A stretch of DNA of 64,000 bases, from positions 7,660,270 through 7,724,269 of the forward strand of contig JAVDOI010000016.1 in assembly GCA_032191485.1 (NCBI GenBank), written 5' to 3'. Origin of the DNA: Leptoclinus maculatus (Eukaryota; Chordata; Actinopteri; Perciformes; Stichaeidae). The translations under genes and the position numbers were made by a program. This document shows positions 27,640 to 38,850 of the stretch, piece by piece. The notes beneath the pieces are model-generated. The model saw only the letters and a program-made list of their open reading frames with translations. It did not search any database and had not been told where the DNA came from. Position 1 is the first letter of the stretch, and each line of letters opens with the position of its first letter.

Positions 27640-28807
27640 ATACACAGGGTCAGACTGTATACCGCCTGGTGGGAGGAGACAGTAATACCCTTTTTACATA
27701 AAGTGAGATATCAATTTTACAAAATATTTGCTACTATTTAGACATTTTCAAATTCATAAGGCTCTCCTCAACATGCCGGAAATTATACATTTTGTCTTAA
27801 TTATATGGGGTGACAATAATTTGAGTTTGTAAATAATAATTTAAGTTGAATGAAGCCAGTGTCTGACTGCAAAGGGGGATGATTCAAACTTTTTCACCCC
27901 CCTCATTTGTCATTTAACATGCATACAATGTCTATGGCTGTGATGTGGACAAAAAAAGAGGCACAGTTACATTGGGCTCAGGAAACAACCAAATGGACAC
28001 CGTCAGGTGAGAAAACCATTTTGTGATCTGTCGAATTCAGACCAGATTCCTGCTGTTTACACTGATGAAATGAATAAAGAATGGAGGAAATCCTATGAGT
28101 GTATGCATACATCATGCAGTGGATAAAACGTCTATCCTGAAATCATTGCCAGTTGCGTGTGCTTCTTCATGGCTGGTGGCCATCCATCTGCAAATTGATT
28201 TTTGCCAGCAGCATAATCCCTGGTGCTCCGGGAAAAAATAAATGTCCAAGATTCATCACAGGTTGTCGAAGAAAAGGACATGTTCATCCCATAAGTGTTG
28301 ACTTATTTCAATAATGTTGCTACAATATCCATCCTGTATTCTTAACTCTTCATTCAGAGATTCCACCCCATGATGCCACGATGATCCCAGGTAGCGCTGC
28401 ATGGTTATTGTTAGCATGCAACCATTGAGCCAGATACAAATCAGAATAACAAAGATTTCAACCCTCAAGTGCTTTTTTAAAATGTTCACTGATGAGGCGA
28501 GGCTTTCAAATACATTACTTGAAACAACACCTTCAATAACTTGCCTCAATTGAGGATTTTGTGCTGTTAGTTTTATTTTGACCATTGTAAAAGAATAAAT
28601 GATTATAATCATAGACTTGATTTTTTCATGAAAAAAGTAATTAAATCCAAAACAGATCTAGATTTGCATTGGTCTTAAAAAACTCATGGTCAAACATCCT
28701 AATTTTATGAATACAATGTTTTGTTTGAATTGAGCTGTCACAAAAGTGGTCTTTTATTGGAGGGGACTGTCTCTTCTTTAAATATTTGTATTAGTTCTGT
28801 CAATAGG

Positions 28808-29329
28808 ACTTGTATGGAAGCCCATTCCCTCCAGCAAAAAAAAAAAAAAAGATCACTAAAAAAGAAGAAAAAAAAAAAAAAAGAACCACCCACAAAATAA
28901 ATAATAATAATTCTAATATATATAGTTTTTTTATTTTACTTTTTTTCCACCAGCAAAAAAAAAAAATAAACTTTTGGTGCATCCATCTGTAACCATAACA
29001 CTGACCAGATTTTTCCAGTTGCTATAGAAAGTCGAAATTATGAGATACTTTAACACAACAGTCATAGAAGCAGCTATGACATATGAATGGATTGTGAGTG
29101 CATTGAAGACTTCTTTAAAACGTGGCTTTACAACACATGAAATACAGATGATGTTTCACATGGATTGTAATGAGCAAACGCACCCTTGAATAGAATGTTA
29201 AGCACAGAAGCAGCTCTGGAGTATAAAGAATGAAACCAATGTGGCTGAGGTGGCGATCAATAAACAGCAACTGGAAACATCTTTTTTTTTTTTCTTTTTT
29301 GCTGGCGGGAATGGGCTTCCATAGACTTG
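28808..29329. mobile_element. Foldback/MITE-like element with A-rich inverted ends
   Basis: The left end at 28808 reads ACTTGTATGGAAGCCCATTC and continues into CC-CCAGC-poly(A); the right end near 29281-29329 is its inverse (poly(T)-GCTGGCGGGAATGGGCTTCC-ATAG). The arms match over roughly 30 bp plus the homopolymer. A third, internal CCACCAGC-poly(A) copy lies at 28948-28970. Open frames here are Lys/Asn-rich low complexity. The shape fits a non-autonomous DNA element; no clear target duplication was seen. Confidence 0.55.
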
Positions 29330-30129
29330 CTAGTTTCCTTTTTTTCAGGTAATCGAAATGTTAGAAAACTCTAATGATTTTTCAAATGTCTGTGAAGTAT
29401 ACATGGCTTGTGAGCAAGTGGACAACACAACCTGGAGGAGAAATGGGGAGAAACAGCCCATTAGAGCCAAACAATGAGAAGCCGAGCTGTCTGTTGACAG
29501 CAAAATATGTGTTTGAAAATGTTCGTTCTTCAGGGAATAAAGGTACACGGAGTGAAAAAAACACACCTACACTTACTGACAATTCACCCCCAGGAGCCAG
29601 AGCACAGAGACTAATGTAGACAATAAGCAAGGACCCTGATAATGACAACATTTCCCAGCTTCAGACAACAGGCTGTAAGAAAATGTGCATAAGAGGCGAC
29701 AATCATTGACATTCAAAACAAGAACTTATTGACCAAATCAGGAGAAGCATGGCTAAGCTTAATTGCACAGCAATAAGACTGATGTACACTGTGGAATGAG
29801 GTTGACAGGAAAAAAGGTCAGCTGCTATTCCTACTTCACGGTAAATGGTTAGCAGCTTGCTAAAAGGTGTATGTGAATCAGAATCTGAATGTAAATGACC
29901 TTTTTAGCCCACTGCTGGGAATTTACATAAAGCTGTTATATGCAGTCAGCAGGTCACCATGCCTTACATTATGGAAATCTAATGATGCAGTCTTCGCCAT
30001 CAATAATTTACGCAAAGTACATGTTCCACTTCCAGCTTCATGGCGCTGCTTGAAGTGATTACATTTACTTCAGTGATTTACATAGGGACATGTTGTAGCT
30101 TCCTTAGTACTCCACTACCTGCTGCTTTG

Positions 30130-30195
30130 TCTTTCAAAGCACTTTGTGAACTCAGTTTTTAAAGGTGCTGTATAAATAAAGTTATTATTATTACA
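30130..30195 (+). mobile_element. LINE/SINE 3' tail
   Basis: Contains AAAGCACTTTGTGAAC, then AAAGGTGCTGTATAAATAAA and a TTATTATTATTA tail, a signature shared by the 3' ends of many fish LINE/SINE families. Only the tail is present, as usual for 5'-truncated insertions. Confidence 0.6.
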
Positions 30196-31129
30196 TTTGT
30201 GAAGACATTCGTGGGCTACTACTTTACATTCAGTAAGAAAAAATGGTAAAAGAAAAATAACAATGTGCGAACCTCTTATGGCGATCACTTATGCCCAGGT
30301 CAAATATTATCACGACAAGCAGAGGATTATTATAACATTTTCTTTAGATTTGTCTTTATTTCTAATGCAGAACATCTAATTGACATTTGTATAGTCATTA
30401 CATAAGTATAAAGAAATGAAACAGACAGCTTCACTTTTTACTGAATTTAATGACTGTTAACAGCTGTTTCAAATGCTTTTCAAATTACTGTTCAAATTAA
30501 ATTGCTGTGTATAATTCTTAAACACTATAATGCAGTGTAGTACTGTGTATAGAATAGGGCTTACTGTAGTTCAAATGATCAAAAGCTATAGTGTAAATCA
30601 CTATTGATTTCAACTTTAATGGTATTGATATGATCAATATCTCATTGTTTTGTATCCTACCCACTACATATGGTCCACTTTTAATATTGTTCACAGCTTG
30701 TAAAGGGGAGGGCCAAAAACACGAATCCGATACTGACCGACACATAGATGTCAATCGCCATCTGTCGATCAATCGTCTGAGTGCCTATATCTTTCTCTCT
30801 CTCGCTCTCCCTCTCTTGTTTCTCCTCCTTATCCTTCTTATCCTTCAGCCTTTCTTCTTGTCTCCCTCTGCATGTTATCCTTGTCTCGACCTCCCTCTGT
30901 GACTTTGCTCCTACCTGTGAGAATGGTTTGCTTGAGCTTCGCCTCTTGTGTAGCGTTGGAGTTGAGAGATGACGTGTACGACCGGATTCTTTCACAGGCA
31001 GCCAGTTTACAAGTCGATTCTAAATCAATAAATAACTAAATCATCGTTAGATGATAGCAGGTGTGTTCCTAGTATGTTTGTCAATTAAACAGCATCTTGC
31101 CACGATGTATGTTTTGATGTAGTTATTTA

Positions 31130-31670
31130 TTCTGTTTTATTGAGATGTTCCATGTGTCTTGCACTTTATTTCCTGCCTTTGTCTGTCTTACCCCTGTGAG
31201 GGTCTGCCCTTCCCCTAATTAGACACTGCTGCGTTCAATCACCTGCACCTCCTCAGTCTGCTTCACTTCACTTTCTGCCCCTGTCTGTTCCTCTCGTGAT
31301 TGTCTGCCTCGCCCTTAATTGAAACCTGCTGTGTCTAATCACCTGCACCTTCCCTGTGTATTTAAACCCTGTGTGTCCGTTGGCTCAGTGTTTGTTCGTC
31401 TTTGGTGTAACCTGGTCCGTCTGTCGCCTGCCTACCATTTCCTCCCGGTACGTTTCGGGTCTGCTCCCCTTTGCTGTGTTCCCTGTTTCTTTGGATGTTT
31501 TATTTTCATGGACTTGTGATTCACACGTTTTTGTGTTGAATACTTTTGTGTTACAATTAAACCTGCAATTATCCAACCCTCCGTTTCCCGTGTCTCCCTG
31601 CATTTGGGTCCAGCCCTTTGTTTTCTGCAAAAAACGTACACATCTAATGTCTCTCAGTTGCTCTTCCTGA
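31130..31670 (+). mobile_element. LTR-like repeat block (probable solo LTR of a retroelement)
   Basis: Pyrimidine-rich plus strand with repeated TAATCACCTGCACCT and CCTTAATT-type modules, a TATTTAAACCC box near 31360 that could be a promoter, an AATTAAACCTGC polyadenylation-like motif near 31556, and an ending TGCATTTGGGTCCA, which I recognise from fish LTR retrotransposon ends. There is no gag or pol frame. Limits are approximate and target duplications were not found. Confidence 0.45.
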
Positions 31671-32487
31671 GGTTTCTTCCACTTTTCCCATGTTTTTTTG
31701 GGGGTTTTCCTTTTCAAATTCGAATCAAAGGACAGAGGGCAACAAATACTATAGGTATACCACTGTCTCTTGACATAAAGAGAAGTTCTTGCTGAAGTTC
31801 TTGTGAATATCCTCCACCTGGATGAGTCAGGATCTTATAGAATTTATTGTCAGAAGTTAAAACATGGTCATGTTTTTGGATCCCATTTATTATTCAAAAA
31901 TAATAAAACTCTAACTAACTCTGCATTATAAAAGATCCACGTTGTGATACTTTAACACATTTAAGTATAACGTTTTTTGGATGTTCAATGTATTTTGGAA
32001 GTGACTCTTATAAAATATTCCCAAAGTGTCTTATAACAAAAAGAAGGGGGCATGACTTTGCTACTTTAATTCAGCGGCAGACGCATACTGATATGTAAAA
32101 TTCATGAGCTGGTCTAGTTGGTTTCAGGATTTCAAATGAAAAAGAAGTCGAGTGTCAGTGCACATATCAAATCTATAAAGAAACCCTTGCATGTTAATTC
32201 TGAGAGAATGCCACCAAAACCTGAGGCTTTCTGATGATGTTTTAAAAGGTGAAACTTTTAATCATTTTGTATCATCCGCTGTGCATCTTTAATTAAAGAA
32301 AATCATTAATCTACAATGTCAATCTAAGGACCCGGGAATCGGTACCTCCCAAAGGAGCAGGAACGGCACTTCTGCTTACAGAGTCTGAGTGTGTTCCAGT
32401 ATATGTTTGACTAATATGACAAACAGATTTGTCCCACAAATCCTGATTCTCTGGATTATTTAGAACAAACTGATAGCACAAACAAAG

Positions 32488-32640
32488 CTATTGTTCTTGA
32501 GTTATGGCCAAAAATATGTTTTTGCGAGGTCACAGTAACCTTTGACCACCAAATTGTAATCCGTTCATCCTTAAATCCAGGTTGAAATTTGGGCCAGATT
32601 GTCAAAGAAATGTTAAAATGCATAAAAATCCAGGCTGTTC
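32488..32640. mobile_element. Common teleost interspersed repeat
   Basis: Contains GAGGTCACAGTAACCTTTGA-CCACCAAA and AATCCGTTCATCCTTAAATCC, a pairing typical of an abundant fish repeat. Decayed and non-coding. The family name is not known to me with certainty. Confidence 0.6.
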
Positions 32641-33730
32641 TTTAGCCACTAATGATATATTTCTACATGTATAGTATACTGTAGTATTACGCATTTGCAG
32701 ACTTACAACTGATAATGAGCGAGTCCATGGAGGTTAAAGGAAACTTTCATAATGGGGGAAAAAAAGCAAATAAAAGTAAAGCTCAATAAATAAAAGCAGC
32801 TTTCCTTTCAGTTGTCTCATTGTTTATTACAGTAATCACACATAAACTAAATTCATCTACAAAGAAAGCATGCAACTATTTTAAAAGGACAAATTAAGTA
32901 ATAAATACATTTTTTTAGTAACAAGTTTTCTGACCTTACAATCAATATAAATGGAAACACATACAGGCATTTTAAAGATTAACCTCAGGTACTTATATAT
33001 CATCTTGGATCAGCCAGTTCTCATTCCCAGGACGTTAAATACTGACCCTTTGTCACGCACCTCGGCATCTGATACCAACGCACAAGGCACCCTTTAGCTT
33101 TAGTATTAACGCTTCAGGCTTTCAAGTAACTACAATATCAACCCATCTGCATCCTTTTTAGACGCTCAGAGAAAATGTGTTGAGTTATTTTTAAGTTACA
33201 TTTGTGATGTTTGTGACGTGTTTTATGTATTCATGTTACGTGTTTAAATTGTACTTAGTTTATATACTTTTTCGTTGTCGTTTCTTGTTTACTGTGACTG
33301 TGCGCTGTGTTGCCCTGTGCGATAAAAAGTGGCGCCAAGGGATCCGACAAAGTGTCAGTATGTGACGAGTTGGGATGACAACGTGCTGATAAGGGCAGTA
33401 GTAGCTGTATTTACACGTCTTACATGTAATATCTATTATACACATACTACAACATTTAAAAATAACACAGTGCAGTCACATTGTGCACAACAATTACATT
33501 CCCATAATACCTCAAATGGAAGTCCTGTATGTTCTGCTGGCTAACGAAGTTTGAGCCGCCATGTTGCCCCACTAATCAGTGTACTATACTGTTCGGGTTT
33601 GACCGTTCTAAAATGTGATCTGAACACGAGAGAAATGTTCCATGTCAAAAGTAATCCCTGTCAACATTGTAGTTTCTGTAAACCAACAGCCCACATCTAA
33701 ATGACTGCTATGTTAAAGACTTCCCTCTCT

Positions 33731-36700
33731 TCACCTCAAGTGAATGCATTCAATCTCCTCTGTTACAGGCATGGAGGAGGTCCTAATATCCATCTCATCC
33801 ACATTCTTACTGGGGGCATACGTTGACCTCCAGCGCATCAGTACAATCTTCTTCAGGTACTTAACGGTGTTGTTCTTGACACTGACAAAACAGAACGTAT
33901 TGATTATGCTGTTGCTCATGGCAATGCACTCGATGATGTAGAAGGCCACCAGGGAGTTCTTCTGGCGGGAGATGAGCGTTGGGTGGAAATCTCGCAGGAT
34001 GGTGAAGCCATAGTACGGCGCCCAGCACAGGATGTACGCCGACAAGATCCCGATCAGGACCATCACTGTCTTGCGGCGACAACGCAACCTCTTCCTAATC
34101 TGCTCAGTCTGGAAACCGGGGACATTCTTGAACCAGAGCTCGCGGGAAATTTGGGTGTAACACATTGCCATGACGACCACAGGCCCAACAAACTCCACAG
34201 CAAAGACGAACAGGAAGTATGACCGGTAGTAGGCCTGCTGGTCAACAGGCCAGATCTGGGCACAGAAGACTTTGTGTGTGGTTGGGCTGGTGCCACCATG
34301 AGGGTACATGGTCTCAGAGGCAAAGTAGGCAGAGGGAATTGATATCAGAATGGGAACGACCCAGACTCCTGTAATCAGGCAGTAGGCGGTTTGGTACTTC
34401 ATGCGAGGCCTGAGAGGATGGACAATAGCCATGTACCTGGAAGAACAAAGACATATTGTTGCATTGAAGAGGAAGGAAACAAACACATGCTACAAACCGC
34501 CCTTTTGAGCACTGAGTGCTGTGTGAAGTCAAGAGATTCAGCAAATGGCTTAGTCACTAGTGGAAGAATGAAGTTCAATATACGGCACTCCATTATTCAG
34601 TGAACTGGATTTCTCATATTGATAGAAGTGGAGGTCAAAAGGTACCGAGGCGTATTGCTTCTTGTATTCTCCTCTCATCTATATGTAAATTTGGAACTTT
34701 TGTTTGAACCTATACATTTTATTTAATATATGCATGTTCAATCACAACATGTTTTTAAAGACAAAAAATATCCAGTGTTAATATTGATGGGTCAACTTTT
34801 TCAATGTGGATACACCTGTATCATATGTAATTCATACAGTCAAACAAATCACATTTAAAGATTTCTTTCATAAATCAAGCTAAAAATGTTCATGAAATCA
34901 TGTGCAAGATATCTAGAATATTTCCACGCAGACATTTAAAAAACATTTGACATTGTCATGCAGTGCGGAAATCTGACTTTAAAGCATCTTTTTGTAAATA
35001 TGCAGCCTCTGTGCCACATTCAAATACAGAGCACTACCTACCAAAGAAGTAAATTAACAACCACTAGCGTGACAACAGTCCTGTGGATTCCTGTGGAACC
35101 GGCTGCGCTCAGTAAGCAGTTAACACAAGTGGGCTCACACAAAGTCGGGTGGATTATTGACTGAACAATATATTATAATGATCACGTTGGCACACTAGGC
35201 ACTCGTTATCCAGCCTTCAGGTTACCTCTTGAATTTTAAACAAAAGCTTCTGTCAATCTGTGGAAGTTGTGTGCACTCATGCATACAAGTAGGTGTCTCC
35301 CTACATGTGTGCACTACAAGGCAGTGTAGTAATGTTGCATGCATGTAGCGCAAGGAAGAGTACTGCAGTGGCTACGCTGGACGTTGAATTCTGGAAGACC
35401 TGGGTTGACTAGAAGTCAGTGTCTCCATTTGTAAAGATTAGAAAACTGAATTTTTTTACGCACAAAACGGGGGGAAAGCCTAAAATAAGAAACTATTGTG
35501 CAAGTGTCTTCACAAGGAAGGCAAACATCAATAGCAACCATTTGCTTTGCTAAGACTTTCATCAATGCCTTTAATATCCAAGGCACAGGTGTAGGCAATG
35601 AAACAGTCAGTTCAATCAATTAGAGAGAAGAAGTGCTTTGTTTACATAGAGTGCTAATGATTTGTGCCTCTTCTGAAGCAATCAAGGTCTTTAACATGGT
35701 TTATTGAGCTTTGAAACTCCCTAAGGGGCCGTCCACATCTCAAGGTTTTTGCAACCTCAAATCCATTGTTGTCAATGTAGAAGCGCGGAAGGCGCGCTCA
35801 AAAGATCAATGCCTAGCTTCCCCAAGCGCCTATTTTTCAGGGTGTGATGGCTTGGCCCACGAGATAGAAATTGAATTTTAGAACGCTGAAGCACACACCG
35901 CATGTCACGTGACGAGGAACAACCAATTACAGCTGGCAGATCTATTCTGTTTTCCTTAAATACCTACGGTAAATATATGAAGAGGAAGTCAATCAATTTA
36001 GTGAAGGACTACCCAGAGCTTTACTATCTGCTCCAGTTTCCACAGACTTTCTTCATCCATGCCGACCAAGGATGTCACAACATTCGGTTGAAAGGTCAGC
36101 CAAATTGAAGATGACAAACCAGAGGTGACAGTACAGTGAGTACAAGGTGATCTTTCCACAACCTTTACCAAATACTTTAAGTTTACAATTGATATGACAG
36201 TACTTAAGTGGTAGGAGAAATGCCAATATGGGTTGTTTTGGAATCTGATGTTTGACACATTTGTTTGTCGAGTATATTTCAGCCTGTGCCACAGGGGGAC
36301 TAAATAGATAAAGTACCTGACATAGATGGATGAAGACATACAGATTCATCATCAGAGGATATCTACCTGTTGCATATCATGAGCAGAGTAGCAGGAGGGA
36401 AACTAACATAGTTTGTGCCATGAATAGGATTGCATTATTATAAAAGTAAGCATGCTGTATGTTCTTCAGTTTAAATGTAACAGGGAGCTATGAACCACTA
36501 GGGAGTATAACCGCTGCAATTCAACTTGTAGTATAGTTTGCCACAACTTGGTAGTAATATTTACTTTACAATACAGTCATTTTTGTTGAAAAGAGCAAGA
36601 CTGGTAACATGTGTTGTGTGCTTTAAACTTAAAATCAGTTAACTGGATCTGCTGGAGAAGCATCTGTGTTCAATGTGCTCAATCTCTCAAAATCACTCAG

Positions 36701-37393
36701 GATATGGGAAGAAAATAAACTGGAATTGTATCTCAACAATGATGACCAAAAACCAGATTTATATGGTTTTTGTTGGGCTCTCTGAGGAGAGAACAAAATA
36801 TTGCAGGAAAAAAAACATGAAAGCTTTATCAATTGAAGTCTCCATAGACTTATGCTGGAAGGATCAAACATTGGCTTTCTGGATTGAACCAATAAACCCA
36901 CAGAGGTATGACATAAATAACACACTCACCTGTCAACTGCAATGGCAAGCAATGCGTTTGTGGACACATAGAGTGACACTGTCCGGAGATAGTTGACGGA
37001 GGCACACATCACTAATCCGTGAGACCAGGAAAGCTGTTTCACCACATAGTAGTCCACCAGGAACGGGCAGCACACCACTGCCACAATGAAGTCTGAGATG
37101 GCCAGGTTGGCGATGAGCAGGTTTGTGAGGTTGCGGAGCTTTTTGTAGCGCATCAGTGTGGCAATGAATATGAAGTTTCCAAACCCACAGACAAGCATGA
37201 TGCAGACAAGCACCATGCCGATAACAATGGTGGCCACGAAGAAGGCCTGACCCTGCGTCGTGTCTGGGATCTCATCAGGAGGGATCCCATAGTCCACATC
37301 ATAGCTGTCCATGTAATGATCCAACTTGCCTGCTGGGAGACTCTCCTGCGTCTCTGTATAAGCTACCATGTGGCTGATGTTGGAGTCCCCCAT
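33731..37393 (-). CDS. prokr1: Prokineticin receptor (complete, two coding exons, 389 aa)
   Basis: Coding exons on the minus strand: 37393-36930 and 34436-33731 (stop TGA). The split lies inside the Arg codon of the DRY motif (Asp154-Arg155-Tyr156), the same place as in human prokineticin receptors. It is a class A GPCR: N-glycosylation sequon at Asn5, seven membrane segments starting near residue 52, Asp101 in TM2, cysteines 130 and 213 for the TM3-ECL2 disulfide, CWAP (292-295) in TM6, and an N-S-x-x-N motif (330-334) in TM7. Long tracts match the family (QIWPVDQQ, ISRELWFK, VPGFQTEQIRKRLRCRRKTV). Ligands are prokineticins; signalling is mainly Gq/calcium, in neuroendocrine and vascular settings. 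Choice of prokr1 over prokr2 rests on HPLRPRMK, GNFIFIA and linkage to plek, and is less secure than the family call. ECL2 carries a longer segment than I recall for human. Confidence 0.92.
34437..36929 (-). other. prokr1 intron within the coding region
   Basis: 2.5 kb phase-2 intron with a GTGAGT donor at 36929 and a TTCTTCCAG acceptor at 34437. It contains a transposon-like block at about 35.72-36.12 kb (listed separately). No alternative exon is evident. Confidence 0.85.
35720..36115 (+). mobile_element. PIF/Harbinger-like transposon fragment in prokr1 intron
   Basis: The block opens AAGGGGCCGTCCACATCTCA and contains CACGTGACGAGGAACAACC-type sequence, both familiar from fish DNA transposons. 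It then carries a short frame (35902-36108) with KSINLVKDYPELYYLL, which resembles the start of a MADF domain (LVK-x-YP-x-LY), a domain found in the accessory protein of Harbinger elements. The frame breaks off after about 68 residues, so this is a 5' remnant. The family call is inference. Confidence 0.4.
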
Positions 37394-37594
37394 GTCTTAG
37401 CACACGCTCTTATTTTGGTTTAGAAAGACTTGTATTTGACTGCAATTTGATTCAAAAAATTAGGTGAAAATTTATACTTTTTGGTACATGATGCCAATGA
37501 ATCCTTGAAACCAGCGTAATTATTAAATAAGTTGTTTGTATGTAGATGGAAATTTGAACAGGCTTCTTCCTTGGAAATAGCAGCACATCTTCAC
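37394..37594 (-). other. prokr1: prokr1 5' UTR part of exon 2
   Basis: A strong acceptor (ATTCTCTTTTCCAG, minus strand) places the exon start at 37594; 201 nt of leader run to the ATG at 37393. The leader contains in-frame stops, so the chosen ATG is the first usable start in frame. Confidence 0.55.
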
Positions 37595-37979
37595 CTGGAA
37601 AAGAGAATATTCCCATCTCAATATTACTCATGCAGGGTGAGGATCCATGGAGACAAGATATGACCAAAGCAAATAACATAATCTCAGTGCTTCAGGCATA
37701 ATCATGCTGGCATGTGTGATATTTCTCTATTTTTGGACGAAAAATGTAAGTCGGTGTGGTGTCTAGCAAAGACGTCTATGTAATTGATTAGGACATTGCC
37801 ACTTTACAGCAAGCTGACATCACACACTAGGCTCAGCGGGGCATTAGATTTGCAAGAAGTGGTCACTTAAATCCCTCTGCAAGCATACGAGGTAAAGCAA
37901 AACTATAATTCCAAATGAATTAGAAGAAAAAACAACACATTTATCTAGATTATACCAGATTTGTATTAAGACAGTATCA

Positions 37980-38263
37980 GGGCAATTAAGTGCACACTCC
38001 TAATATAAGAGAGGTAGACAGAGAGATGATGATGTTCTCAAAGGATTTGATCCATGATCCAAAATAATTTGGTTTTACAATCACGATTTATGTGATCTCC
38101 ACTAACTTAGTACGTCATTGAAATTAATGAGGGCAATTAAGTGCACACTCCTAATATAAGAGAGGTAGACAGAGAGATGATGATGTTCTCAAAGGATTTG
38201 ATCCATGATCCAAAATAATTTGGTTTTACAATCACGATTTATGTGATTCATTGAAATTAATGA
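37980..38263. repeat. Tandem duplication of about 151 bp in the prokr1 5' UTR intron
   Basis: Unit 1 (37980-38130) and unit 2 (38131-38263) are identical over the first 117 bp and the last 16 bp; unit 2 lacks an 18-bp piece (CTCCACTAACTTAGTACG). There is no other visible divergence, so the duplication is recent, or is a polymorphism or an assembly artefact. It lies between the putative 5' UTR exons of prokr1. Confidence 0.95.
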
Positions 38264-38628
38264 GATAGGTAATTGCATATGCAGATCAGTAATCGTATAT
38301 TTTTTTATAAAATGACACTTAAAAATAGCATCAAATATATCAATAAACGCAGAGCTAGAAGGAACATGTACTTTGAATTAAGGCTCTGGGGTAGTTTATA
38401 AATCCAAACTTAGCTCTACGAAGTAACAGAAGGTCTCAATAACGGAGCATAAGCTGTTAGAGATCATCACAGTCTGTGAATTTAAATCAATAGAGAAAAA
38501 TAAACGAACACTTAAATGTAGACTTATATGAGAGAAAGACTCTATCTCTTTATTCATAATAAGAAATAATAATCGCTAATGAGTTTCCAGGGATAAAACT
38601 CATTTAATGAAAACATGAAGACACTTAC

Positions 38629-38850
38629 CAGCAAACGTTGCAGAAGGTCCCGCGACTTTTCTCAGGACACTAGTTAAAAAAGAGCGTAATTGCTCGCTGT
38701 GTGTCAGGTGTGAAACCAAGCCGAAGCGCAGACAAGAGGGTCGCTCCGTCAGTCTGCACGCACATCAATCCTTTCTGCTGTCAGTCCGCTCCGCTCTCCT
38801 GCAGAGCGCCTCGAAAGAAGGAGGGGTACAAAGTTACGTCTGTTACTCTT
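38629..38850 (-). promoter_or_regulatory. prokr1: prokr1 first (non-coding) exon and CpG-rich promoter
   Basis: A consensus donor (TTTGCTG|GTAAGT on the minus strand) ends a putative exon at 38629. The 200 bp upstream are CpG-rich for this window (GCGACTTTTC, CGCTCCGCTC, AGCGCCTCG) and lack repeats. The pairing of this donor with the acceptor at 37594 gives a 1-kb intron. The transcription start is unknown; about 38830 is a guess from the extent of CpG-rich sequence. Confidence 0.45.

Larger units (their letters stand above)
20730..33730. other. Intergenic region between the minisatellite and prokr1
   Basis: 13 kb without a recognisable gene. The longest open frames (for example minus-strand 22435-22914 and 28256-28612) lack family motifs and splice context, and look like chance or repeat-derived frames. 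It holds a candidate solo LTR (about 23.8-24.2 kb), a (CA)n tract (27593-27637), an A-rich foldback element (28.81-29.33 kb), a retroelement tail (about 30.13-30.19 kb), an LTR-like block (about 31.13-31.67 kb), and a common fish repeat (about 32.49-32.64 kb), all listed separately. The prokr1 3' UTR must lie in its right-hand end; a minus-strand AATAAA occurs near 32823-32828, which would make a 0.9 kb 3' UTR. Confidence 0.65.

Noticed and set aside
28256..28612. 118-codon minus-strand open frame
   Set aside because: AT-rich, starts in low-complexity Ile/Tyr sequence and shows no family motif.
34063..34323. Frames antisense to or overlapping the prokineticin receptor
   Set aside because: They are shadows of the receptor exon; the GPCR frame alone carries conserved motifs.
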